Part shown: piece after piece, positions 18,903-29,132 of the stretch | Layout of the letters: each line of letters starts with the position of its first letter | Numbering within the stretch: the first letter of the stretch is position 1 | Assembly (NCBI GenBank): GCA_036365515.1 | Contig: CM070873.1 | Span: 178,884,104 to 178,948,103 of the forward strand | Direction: 5' to 3' | DNA: 64,000 nucleotides | DNA from: Torymus aiolomorphi | Lineage: Eukaryota; Arthropoda; Insecta; Hymenoptera; Torymidae | Made by a program: the position numbers and the translations under genes | The notes under the pieces: model-generated | What the model saw: only the letters and a program-made list of their open reading frames with translations | Told to the model about the DNA's origin: nothing | The model's database searches: none

Positions 18903-20991
18903 TTAATCCTCGTCACTATCTTCGTCTATTACAGGACCAATATCTGAAGTAGTAAATAATTCGGAAAGAACTTTCGCTGGTCTAATAATTTTTGACTTAT
19001 ATCTTGCATTACTGAGATAATATATGACTGCAGCAATGTGAGAACAGGATCCTACAGTTCGTAATCCATTGGCACAGTCACACGAATGGCGTAGGATACC
19101 GCTGTATCCATTTGAGTTAGGTTTGTATTCGATGTAGCATTTGTAAGTCTTACTGTTAATATGCCTGGACCTTATTAATACTTTAATGATATTTGGTTTG
19201 ATCTTAATATATTCCAAATTGATATTGTTACTATCATCCATTAACTCAGCCAAATAACATACGGCTTGACCTAATTGATAGGTACCTGAAAAAAATATTT
19301 TGAGATCTCTTTCAGTCATCTCCGGAAAGTCAATGATTTCTTGGGATGTAGCTTGATCGTAGTAGTGGGCCGTCTAGACCATCTAGTTGTCTCAGGTTCT
19401 AATGCTAAAGTATTTTCACTTTGATTAGAATTTAACATTATTTCGATGATATACCTTGTAAGCCACCGTCATCTTTATCGCTATTCAAACGCTTACCAAA
19501 AAGGTTGTTGAGAAAACATGCAATTCTACAATATGCACCAGCTTTTAGTAAAAGTTTATTATCTAATTGCTGGTGAAGAAGCTTATACTTTTTACCAAGA
19601 ATACCATGAACAGCCTCTACAACCCATTTCAATTTCGTAACGTAACGAGATTCATTCGATTCAGTCGTACTCAAGTTGGGTCTATTTCCCTTTAAGGCAG
19701 GCCTGAGAATCTTAAAGCCAAGACTTTTTAAATAAGGTATCACATCCCTAAAACCTCTATCTACAACGCAAACATCATCTTCTCTCATGATAGTTCTTAT
19801 ACCATCTGGATCATCCATTACGTTCTTCATGATGCTTGCATCATTTTCTGTGGCTAAAAACGGACCAGGGACATCAACAACGAATCCGTCTGTGGTGCAA
19901 ATAGTGAATGGCTTGGCCACAGGATATTTCTCCTGACCTGAATATGAATTTCTTTGGTATTCATTATTTTTACTTTTTTAAGTAAGTTCCATCAAAAACC
20001 AAAACAAGCACGTTCTCTAATTTAAACAGTTTTTTTGCATAAATGGAAGTGTGATCACGTATGAGATCCTCCATTTTAATACTTTTTACTCCAAAATATT
20101 TCGGTAGGACATCTTTTTCAAATGAATTAATTACTGATTCACAAAAATCTGAAACTTTTATTTCGTTTTCTATTGCGAAAATAGACGAAATGAAATTATT
20201 TGACGATCCAGTTCGTAATTTGAATAAACATATAACCAGGGGTTGTGTAACGTCTCTAGAATCCGATGATCTCATGGAAACTAATAATTTTCTCAGCTCT
20301 TGCAATTGATCAGTCGAAAGACTGATTGAGAATAATTGTTTTTCGCTAAGCTCTGATGATTTTATTTTATCTAAAAATGTTTCCGAGGCTACATCTGAAA
20401 TTTTTTTTAAAAATAAACATATTTCATCTGCAGTTAAAAAACTCGTGTTACTGTATATCTGTATTAGTTTCAGGTCATCATCAAAAAAATCGTTTTTTTA
20501 TTAAATGTTCGGTACAAACTCGATTGCCATTTGGAATAAAGATTTGCATTTCTTTGAAACATTGCAGTCTTGCAGTCAATGGTACACATGTCAAGTTATT
20601 TTTGTTTCTACAAACGCAACATGCTGTATGAGAAATCATAGTTCTTTTGAGGGGCAACTCGGTGGAAGTTTTTTTTTCCTACAGTTGGTTTTAATACTAC
20701 CTCAACAACGCTCCCTGAACTCTGAGAGCTGGGTATTTCCGAGTTTGACTGTGAACTCATTGGCTGACTTTTATCACTGTTGAAGGTTCTACTTTTCGTG
20801 TCCCAAAAAAAAACAAGTCTTCTACATTTATCGCAAAGTTTAAACCCAATGTCAGCATTATCTACATTTAACTGCTCACAAACTGCTTCGACTTCACTAG
20901 CTGAATTAATGACCTTAATCTGAGCTGATATTTTACTGAGATTTCGCTTGAAGCAGTTGCAACATTGATCAGTATCATCAAATTCATCCAT
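18903..20991 (-). pseudogene. PIF/ISL2EU-like transposase with zinc fingers and SWIM domain
   Basis: Four pieces in order on the minus strand. 20991-20608: N-terminal cysteine-rich region (CCNC ... CDKC). About 20635-19970, in a second frame: another Cys/His finger (CCVC ... CTEHL), then helical sequence and VFDGTYL with the first catalytic Asp. About 19975-19438, third piece: NEYQRNSYSGQ, KPFTICTTDG, VVDRGF (second Asp) and KLKWVVEAVHG (Glu), the pattern of the DDE_Tnp_4 domain of PIF/Harbinger-related transposases. 19370-18903: CDCANGLR...CSHIAAVIYYL, a SWIM-type CxCx(n)CxH finger, then an acidic tail. Frameshifts lie near 20630, 19976 and 19430-19370. I know similar fused proteins from insects; the exact superfamily (ISL2EU or another PIF relative) is not certain. 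Confidence 0.8.
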
Positions 20992-21458
20992 GTTCGAAGT
21001 GAAAACTAAAATGGAGAATATTTAAGATATATTATGGGATCATGAATATAATTACAAAAAATATCGGTGATCTTTAAACAGTTGCTTGTGTAATAATCAA
21101 TCTTTTCTAAAGCTAAGACATTATGTAATTATCACAAAATTAATGAATTTGATTATTATTTTATATTAAAATGATTTTTTTCACCAAAAAATATAATGCA
21201 CTTAAAACTATTTTGATAACAATTAATAAATGGTAAAAAATTAAATATTTCTTGAAATGTGGACTGTATTCTGTTTTTTGTTAGGTATTGTCGGAAATTG
21301 AGATGACGATCTATTCTAATTGAGTCGAAAGTACAAGTGTAGACATAGATAATTTAAGCAAAACGAAACCTTTATTAAGTGAGGGTTCTCTATTAAGAGA
21401 GAGCTTTTAAATACACTTCTTTTAACGCACACCTTCGTAAGAATGAGATTATCTATAT
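20992..21458. other. Transposon 5' flank, no gene
   Basis: AT-rich sequence upstream of the minus-strand transposase start and up to the BEL insertion site. It probably holds the promoter and leader of the transposase, but no specific signal is convincing. Confidence 0.4.
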
Positions 21459-21756
21459 TGTTGACGTCATCACGTCATATAAGGCGATATTCGGCTCCCG
21501 CAGGTGCGCAGCTAGTCAGTGCTCTCCACGCAGTCCTCCCTTACCGCCCCTCCAACTACCAAGGCACGCCGACGGCACTTCGCAGCGCCGGCCGGCTCCA
21601 GTTCAGCACGCGACGGCAGAGAGAACAACAACACCTGTACGCTTACAGTGGCGCGACGGCAGATTCAATAATTCACTTTTATCTCTAAACGGAAGTTTTT
21701 CAATTTACGAACCAGCCTAATTCACGATCCATCATCCTTCATTACATCATAAAACA
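21459..21756 (+). repeat. 5' LTR of BEL copy 1
   Basis: Begins TGTTGACGTCATCACG and ends CATCATAAAACA. Relative to the 3' LTR it lacks about 32 bases between TGT and TGACGTCAT. It contains an AATAA-type signal near 21667. Confidence 0.88.
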
Positions 21757-21775
21757 ATTGGTCCTTTGAGCCGGA
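21757..21775 (+). other. Primer-binding site of BEL copy 1
   Basis: ATTGGTCCTTTGAGCCGGA directly follows the 5' LTR. The second BEL copy has the corresponding TTTGGTCCTTCGAGCCGGG. The position and conservation fit a tRNA primer site; the tRNA was not identified. Confidence 0.75.
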
Positions 21776-23429
21776 TCGTGGGATATCATCAACATCGCCA
21801 TGGCCACATCGATGAAGAAAACTTCTCCTATCTTCTACGTCCACTCTCGAGTGGCTCAGAGATAGCACTTCCTCTTTCAGGTACGCATCAAAGTGTTCGT
21901 GGTCGTGAGTGCCGATATAGTCGCATGCTCCACATGTCGACTTCGCGCGTACGTTTCTTTCTCTCTCTCTCTCTCTCGCTAGAAACTCGCCGTCGCGTGT
22001 ACTCGGAAGCCACCTTCTAAGGCTTCCGAGGGGAAATAGCACATCAATTGCTATTCTCCCCATTTCTGAAAGCGCCTTGGAGTGCGTGTCTATCGACTCC
22101 AAGACGTCGCCAAGAGCGTGTGCTGTAAAGCCAGCTCTAGAATCACCGCGCTCGTACGGTGATCGGCAACCTTCTCTTTGTAGCCAGGAGCGTGCGCTGT
22201 CAAGCCAGCTCTAGAATCATCGCGTTCGTACGATGATCGGCAGTTCTAGAATCACCTCCTTCGTACGGTGATCGGCAGCCATCTTGTTGCAGCCTAAGAG
22301 TAACAAGTGGCAATCTCGAACCGGGAAGAGCTTACGTTGTAAAAACCGCCCAAGAGTCATCGCCTTCGTACGATGACCAATTAAACGTTGCAATGAAGGG
22401 CAACTACTCTCGGGGCTCAAACGAGCCAGCATACGGACAACCCGCGTGGAGCCTACACGCTACGGGACTCACACGAGTCAAGCCACAGAGTACCCGCGTG
22501 GACATCGCTCGCTACAGCACCGAGGAGCGAGGCGTTCACCGGGCATATAGGGAGCTTTCCACGAAGAAGGAAGAGATAATTTCAAGAGGACGACCATAAG
22601 GACGCGTTACGTTCAAGACGCCACGTACGACGTCACCAAGCATAATTGGAGGGGACAAGTCCATTTTCATAAGCCAGGGGGCGCGTCAGCGGAACAGAGC
22701 TGTACATGGACGAGTCCATCTGCTTCGCTCGCTCCAGCCGGTTGAACCCACCTGTACCGCGCTAGGATTGCGCCAGGATGCTACGTCCTAATACTTGGCC
22801 ATACGTATCGTTCCAATTTTATTTGAATTTATTTGTGCGACTTTTTCTAGTCTCTTCATGCAATACTAAGAAAATTTATTGATCTTATTTAGTCAATGTT
22901 ACTTAAATTCAAATTGCGTAAATTAATTTGAGATTAATACAACTTAATTGAGTTTGAGTTATTATAAAATTAATTATAATATTTAACTTGTCTTGAGAAA
23001 GTTGAATGCAATATCTGACTTAGCAAATACTTATGTTATGTGACCTTGCAGTTTCATTGGACGACGACTGCGCTTAATAAGAGGTTTCATTGCTTTCAAC
23101 TGAGGATCACGACTGATGGATTGCTGATTCAGTTGCTGACTACGCTGTAGGGATAGCTGAATACATCGTCGGCAGTAACTTCACTTCGTGCAGTCAACGC
23201 TGTGGATCATCAGCTGATTCACCGTGGGAACGTTAGAAGACGCATTCAACGCTGTATCTTCAAGCGCATCTCTACGTTCATACTAGCATAAGTATTATAA
23301 CCTAGGTTAAGACTTAGATGTAATAACTCTCACTATTTCTTGTTCTACTGTCGAGTGGGCAAGAATAGTTAACTCAATACCAAAGTTTAAATAGTCAAAT
23401 TCGTTACTAGTCCAATTATTTGATCTCAA
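21776..23429 (+). other. Long leader of BEL copy 1 with hairpin array
   Basis: Untranslated leader of about 1.65 kb, related to the leader of copy 2. It holds a CT run (21956-21978) and four 22-base hairpins (separate entry). No start codon with a convincing frame precedes the gag ATG at 23430. Confidence 0.7.
22142..22377 (+). other. Four related hairpins with matching stem changes
   Basis: At 22142-22163, 22216-22237, 22251-22272 and 22356-22377. The stems read ATCACCG/CGGTGAT, ATCATCG/CGATGAT, ATCACCT/CGGTGAT and GTCATCG/CGATGAC, with 8-base loops ending TCGTA. The stem halves change together between copies, so pairing is kept. Copy 2 has two counterparts at 45726-45747 and 45826-45847 on the minus strand. 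In an LTR element leader, packaging, dimerisation or translation roles are possible; none is shown. Confidence 0.75.
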
Positions 23430-25313
23430 AATGGAGGCGTTTCATGCTAAGCAGATGAAGCTTCAAGTTAAAATTGCAAATTCTTTTAAAAATTTCAAAT
23501 CTAAGCTAGGGTAAAGATAACATGACGAAAGGTTACGCAGAATCGCGTTTAGCCGGACTTGAAGCAAATTATACGACTTTTCGTGAGAATCACGAGAAAC
23601 TCATGTTCAATGAAGGTCTTGATAAAAAACATGCCTATTTTACAACTAATCTCTGTGATCTGGTTCAGGATAGTTTCTACGACCGCAGAGGAGATTTTCT
23701 TGACTTCTTAGAATCTATTAAAACTAGAGATGCTGCTCAAAGTTCTTCTAATTCGAATGCTGCCCCAGTTATTACAGGTTCAGCCCAATCAACTAACGTT
23801 TCGTTTCAATAGTTACCAAAGATAGATTTTGCAAAATTTTCATGTAAATTCTCTGATTGGGAGAATTTTAGGGATGTCTTTCGCTCAGTCATACATCGTT
23901 GCGAAGACTTAACGCCTGTTTTGAAATTGCATTATCTTCGCACTCACCTCGCAGGAGAGTCACTTGAGAAAATTAAATCTCTTCCCATTTCGGGTGATAA
24001 TTATGAACGAGCATGGAGAGCACTAATCGAGTATTACGAAAATCAACGTCGAATTGTTAGCTCTCATATTTAAGAAATTTTCTCAGTCAAAGCCATGAAG
24101 GCAGACTTCATTGGAAAATAAGCGAACTTATAGGGAAATTTTCAATCCCATCGCTAGTCTGGCATCCCTTGATAGAACTGATTCGTTTGGTAGTGATTTA
24201 ATCGTTCATTTAACGCTGAATCGTCTTGATTTAAATACTCGTAAAGAATGGGAGAAGCATCTAGGTGATAGTGTCGATCCTCTGACAATGGAACAACTTC
24301 AAGCTTTTCTTCGTAGTCAAACCCTCACTCTAGAGGCCATCGAAGCTGCCACTAGATCGTCGTCAACACATAATTCAAAAGCTCAATCCACAAATTCAAA
24401 ACCTCGTAAATCAGAGCATGACAATGCTCAGTCGGTTTATTCGCATCAAACCTCATCTTCGAACCCAACAAAAAAGAAATGTTCGATTTCTAATCAACAC
24501 CATTTTACAAATAGATGTGAACGATTTCTCAATAAAACGATTCCTGAGCGAAAGGAATTGATCAGATCTTCTAATCTTTGTTACAATTGTTTAGGAAAGC
24601 ACAACGTTAAAAATTGTACTTCCACGTACCGATGCTTTCTTTGCAGAGCTAAGCATCACACTATGGTGCACACTGACAGCAATCAAGTAATCAGTTCATC
24701 GCAGACTGATCAGATTGACTCTGTGTCCAGCACCCCTAGCCCAAACTGTGGCAATCTTCTCATTTCAAAAGACATTCAATCTGCTCATCAAGCAGTCTCC
24801 CTTAATCGTGGAGAAAGTACTAAATGTACAGGAGTACTTTTAGCTACCGCCAGGGTTAACGCCCTTGGTCCTAACGGAACCAAAGTTCAAGTTCGTGCGC
24901 TCATCGACCCCGGATCTCAAATCTCACTTGTTACACAAGCTTTGTGTAACTTGCTCTCATTAGATTGTAGAATCAATCATACGCACATTCAAGGTATAGG
25001 CGAAAAGACAGCTGCCGTGTCCTCGAAGGTAGCTTGTCTCACTATACAACCTCATTTTGATCTAACTTATTCTCTAGAAGTGGATACGATAAGCTTACCA
25101 AGATTATCTTCGTATAAGCCTCCCGTCGTAGGTGGTAATACAAATTTCGAATACTTAAGAGGGCTGCAACTAGCAGACCCCAAGTATCTCGAACCTTCAC
25201 GTATCGATATTCTACTCGGTGCTAGCGTTTATGCGCAAATCATTGAAAATCAAATAGTTAAGGGCCAAAGTCTTCAGCCGATAGCACTTAGTTCCAAACT
25301 TGGATGGCTCTAG
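23430..25313 (+). pseudogene. BEL gag and protease, copy 1
   Basis: ATG at 23430 matches the gag start of copy 2. A 4-base insertion near 23507 shifts the frame; TAG at 23810 and TAA at 24071 interrupt the next frame; another shift lies near 24105. From 24111 the frame is open to TAG at 25311. It holds two zinc knuckles (CYNCLGKHNVKNC, CX2CX3HX4C, and a CX2CX3HX4H relative) and the protease motif LIDPGSQ followed by the conserved GIGEKTAAVSS region. Gag and pol share one frame, as is usual for BEL/Pao. Confidence 0.92.
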
Positions 25314-27114
25314 ACAGGTAATCTCTCTTTTTCAACTTCAGAACTAGGGCTAGAATCAATATCTCTTGATTGTTCAAACAGCTGCGAGCATGAAGCCAAA
25401 CTTTTGGAGCTTGTACAAGATTTTTGGAGGGCGGAGGAAATACCTGTCGACAAAAAATCTTACTCACCTGACGAACAAGCGTGCGAGGATTTTTATCAAA
25501 AAACCACTCGACAGGATGAGTCGGGTCGGTACATAGTAAGTCTGCCTTGGAAGAATCGAGAAACTCTGAGCTCTGCTCACCTCGAAGGCTCATATTCTGC
25601 CGCTTTACGCGCTCTCAATCGTCTTGAAACTAACTTCACTAAGGATGAAAAGCTGAAAACAGCGTATATTGAATTCATCAAAGAGTACATTGACTTAGGT
25701 CATATGACTCTTACCACTTATTTAGATTCATTTCCTAAGAATCAAGCCTTCTTACCACATCACGGTGTATGGAAGGAAACCAGTACGACGACCAAATTGC
25801 GTACTGTGCTTAACGGCTTGAGCAAGAGCAAATTAGGAATTTCGGTTAATGACCTTCTACACATTGGCCCTAATCGTCTTCAAAATCCCGTCGCGTTGAT
25901 CTGTGCTTGGCGTAGGTAGAGGTCGCTCTTTCAGCCGACGTGGAGAAAATGTTTCGGCAGATTGGTGTGGAACAATTTGATCAATCCTACCAGTCAATCT
26001 TATGGCGTTTCAATAAGGATGAAACTGTTCACACTTATCGTCTGACTACCGTGACATATGGCTTGGCTTGTTCACCTTTTCTAGCCATACGCAGGCTTCT
26101 GAAACTTCCGAAGACTACGGCAAAACTTATCCAATAGCAGCTGAAGCCGTTCGTTCAGAAATGTATTCGGATAATTTACCTTCTGGTGCTCAGTCTCTAG
26201 AGAAAGCTTCGCAGAAGAAGGAAGAGTTAATTCAACTTTTTGAACGAGGTCACTTTAATCTTCATAAGTGGACATCAAACACACCAGAAGTACTTGCTAG
26301 TTTGCCCCCGAATATGTTAGCTTCTGATTCGATCTCGCTTTTTGCCTGAGAAACATCAGTACCAATATTAGGTATAGATTGGCACCCTCAAGGTGATTGT
26401 TTCAGTTTCTACATCGAGAATACTTCCTTTGATTTGTCTGTTACTAAACGCTCTGTTCTGTCTAGAATAGCTCGTCTTTTTGACCCTATGGATTGGTTAG
26501 CTCCCATCGTAGTCACTGCCAAGATTATCCTGCAATCGTTGTGCCTTCTAAAAATTAGTTGGGATGAGGAACTTCCCTCTGAAATATCTAGTCGTTGGCA
26601 GAATTGGTTGCAAGATCTTCATTTGATCAGTCATATTAAAATCCCGCGTTGGAGTGGATTTACACCTAATTGCGAATTAATCGAAATTCACGGGTTTGCT
26701 GACGCATCGAAGTTTGCATATGGTGCCGTTCTTTATCTTCGAATGATTCAGAATCAAAATACTCTAGTCACACTTCAAGTGGCTAAAACAAAGGTAGCTC
26801 CAATTAAGACGCTAACTATACCTCGTTTGGAACTTTGCGCAGCGTTGCTACTTGCTCGCCTCATTCAAATGTTTATCGAAGCTTTCCCAATAAAGGTTGA
26901 GAGTGTTCACCTTTGGTCAGATTCAGCGGATGTGCTTTTTTGTCTGAAAGACCACTCTTCAAGATGGGGTGTTTTCGTAGCTAATAGGTGCTCAGAAATT
27001 CATACCCTATTGCCTGACGCATATTGGCATCATGTGCGATCAGCTGACATCCCCGCCGATGTCATATCACGAGGAATTGAGCCCTCAAAACTAGCTTCGC
27101 ATAGCTTATGGTGA
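25314..27114 (+). pseudogene. BEL reverse transcriptase and RNase H, copy 1
   Basis: Continues the gag-protease frame to 25919 (KTTRQDESGRY, HHGVWKE, KLRTVLNG, SVNDLLHIGPN). Frameshifts near 25917 and 26110 follow. The stretch from 26111 to 28275 is then one frame with TGA stops at 26347, 27112 and 28273. The catalytic YxDD box reads YSDN (26164-26175), so one active-site Asp is Asn. RNase H follows with IHGFADASKFAYGAV, PRLELCAALLLARL and LWSDSADV. The second copy has TAT and TGG where copy 1 has the first two stops. Confidence 0.92.
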
Positions 27115-27192
27115 GAAGGTGCCGTTTGGGTTTCTGATAGCCATGAACCTTGGTCAAGGTCTCATGATGAACTCAATTTCTCGGTAAATAGT

Positions 27193-28275
27193 TTGAATAT
27201 TCAATCTAGTCATACTCTAGTCGCTAGAAAAGACATGCCAAATTTTGTCGAGAATACACCAGAAATTTGGAGTCTTATTAAAAAATATTCGTCATTAAAT
27301 AAGTTATATCGTATGGCATCGTACTGCTTTAGATTCATCTTCAGAATCTGCTCGAAAACTGAACGCGAAGCGACTTCAAGTTCGGTTTTTAGTTTTCGTA
27401 CTGTTCTTCAATCCCTAATATGCTATCACACTCCGACTTCGGCGGAAATAAGTGCTAGTGAGATTGAGAACACCAGACTTTGTCTAATCTATCTAGTTCA
27501 AACAGCGTATTGTAAATTTGAGCTCCAACAGTTACAGCGAAAAGGTAAACTTTCAACGAAGAGTACTCTTTTGCCATTAAATACCATGATACAAAATCAT
27601 TTGCTCAGGGTGGGCGGTCGACTCTCTCACTCTCTTCTCGAGGAAGATGCTAAGCATCCACTAATTTTACCTGCTAATTGTCACTTTACAACGTTGTTAA
27701 TTAAAGATGCTCATCATCGCACTCTTCATGGTGGCACTCAGTTAACTCTTGCCACACTCAGACGTCAGTACTGGGTAGTGAAAGGTCGATCCGCGGTTAG
27801 GAAAGTCATCAGAGCCTGCCTCACATGCTCACGCCAGGCTGCTCGGGTGCCTACTCAATTAATGGGCGAGCTACCCAAGTCACGCGTGAGACCTTCCTCG
27901 CGCTTTGAACGTTCTGGTGTCGATTACGCCGGTCCTATCAACGTTCGGCTTACAAAAATGAGAGGTAAAGGCACAATGAAGGGGTATATTGCTATATTCA
28001 TCTGCATGGCTACTAGAGCCGTCCACATAGAAGTAGTGGAGGATTATTCCAGTGAAGCCTTTATTGCAGCGTTTCATCGATTCACCGCTCGTAGAGGTCA
28101 TTGTAAAGAGCTTTATTCCGATCAAAGAACAAACTTCGTAGGTGCTGACGCTCAGTTAAGAATAATGGTTGATGAGTCATCTCCTTTTTATTCACAAGTC
28201 AACAAATCGCATGCTCAAGAAAGTACGGTATGGATCTTTAATCCTCCCAGTGCACCTCACTTTGGAGGCATTTGA
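27193..28275 (+). pseudogene. BEL integrase, copy 1
   Basis: Holds the HHCC finger (HHRTLHGG, then CLTCSRQ), the core Asp residues in GVDYAGPI and YSDQRTNF, and IFNPPSAPHFGGI. A TGA at 28273 lies just before the catalytic Glu (EAAVKSAK in the next codons). Unlike copy 2, the His pair of the finger is kept. Sequence between about 28310 and 28480 is shifted and shortened relative to copy 2. Confidence 0.92.
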
Positions 28276-28483
28276 GAAGCAGCAGTTAAATCGGCTAAGC
28301 ATCACTTACGCCGTGTCGTAGGAGATCAAGTTCTCACATTTTCGGAACGATCTTTCATTCACGGATGATCTTTCTGATCTTGATTTTCTGTCACCGTCAC
28401 ATTTTCTTATACAGCGTTCGTCATTTCTAGAGCCGGAAGAAGACCTCACCAAAGTCAATCTGCCTCCAGGAAAACGCTGGCTT

Positions 28484-28768
28484 TTGATCAGTCAGATGAC
28501 GCATCATTTCTGGGCCAGATGGTCCACAGAGTACTTGACGACTCTGCAGTCACGTATGAAGTGGAGACAGCCACAACCCTCAGTCACTGTGGGCGAACTC
28601 GTTCTCGTTCGCAACGAGCTCACGCCACCATCCAAATGGCCCATAGCTCGCATCATAGCCATCCATCCAGGTAGTGATGGCCTCACCCGTGTCGTCGATC
28701 TTCGTACCGCCACCACCGCTCTCCGTCGTCCCATCGCCAAGGTCGTAAGCCTCCTTCCAGCGGATTGA
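28484..28768 (+). pseudogene. BEL C-terminal DUF5641-like domain, copy 1
   Basis: HHFWARWSTEYLTTLQSR, then GELVLVRNE, PPSKWPIARI, HPGSDGLTRVVDLRTA and RRPIAKV: the chromodomain-like C-terminal domain of BEL/Pao polyproteins. It is in a different frame from the integrase and its natural start is lost. It ends shortly before a purine-rich tract and the 3' LTR. Confidence 0.88.
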
Positions 28769-28802
28769 GGTTCGTTCGTCAATTTGACGGAGGTGAGCGA
28801 AA

Positions 28803-29132
28803 TGTTGGCGATCCAACGCCTCGAATATTCGAGACGCTGACGTCATTACGCCATATAAGGCGATATTCGGCTCCCGCAGGTGCGCAGCCAGTCAGCGCTC
28901 TCCACGCGGTCCTCTCTTACCGCCCCTCCAACTACCAAGGCACGTCGACGACACTTCGCAGCGCCGGCCGGCTCCAGTTCAGCACGCGACGGCAGAGAGA
29001 ACAGCAACACCTGTACGCTTACAGTGGCGCGACGGCAGATTCAATAAATCACTTTTATCTCTACACGGAAGTTTTTCAATTTACGAACCAGCCTAACTCA
29101 CGATCCATCATCCTTCATTACATCATAAAACA
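28803..29132 (+). repeat. 3' LTR of BEL copy 1
   Basis: Begins TGTTGGCGATCCAACGCC, continues through TGACGTCATTACGCC and ends CATCATAAAACA. Purine-rich GGAGGTGAGCGAAA lies directly before it, in the polypurine-tract position. It is about 32 bases longer at the start than the 5' LTR. Confidence 0.88.

Larger units (their letters stand above)
21459..29132 (+). mobile_element. BEL/Pao LTR retrotransposon, copy 1
   Basis: LTRs at 21459-21756 and 28803-29132 are about 96% alike over the shared 295 bp (12 differences counted by eye). The near-match TATAT (21454-21458) and TATAC (29133-29137) is consistent with the 5-bp duplication of BEL/Pao. A primer-binding site follows the 5' LTR, then a long leader, and a gag-pol region with CCHC knuckles, aspartic protease, reverse transcriptase, RNase H, integrase and a DUF5641-like tail. 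It has at least seven stops or frameshifts and is inactive. It lies inside the PIF/ISL2EU-like transposon. Confidence 0.95.

Noticed and set aside
21462..21756. Taking the BEL 5' LTR to start at TGACGTCAT
   Set aside because: That choice leaves no target duplication; starting at TGT (21459) matches the true 3' LTR start and gives TATAT/TATAC.
27880..28846. Minus-strand frames over the BEL pol and 3' region
   Set aside because: Shadows of the plus-strand integrase and DUF5641-like coding sequence.
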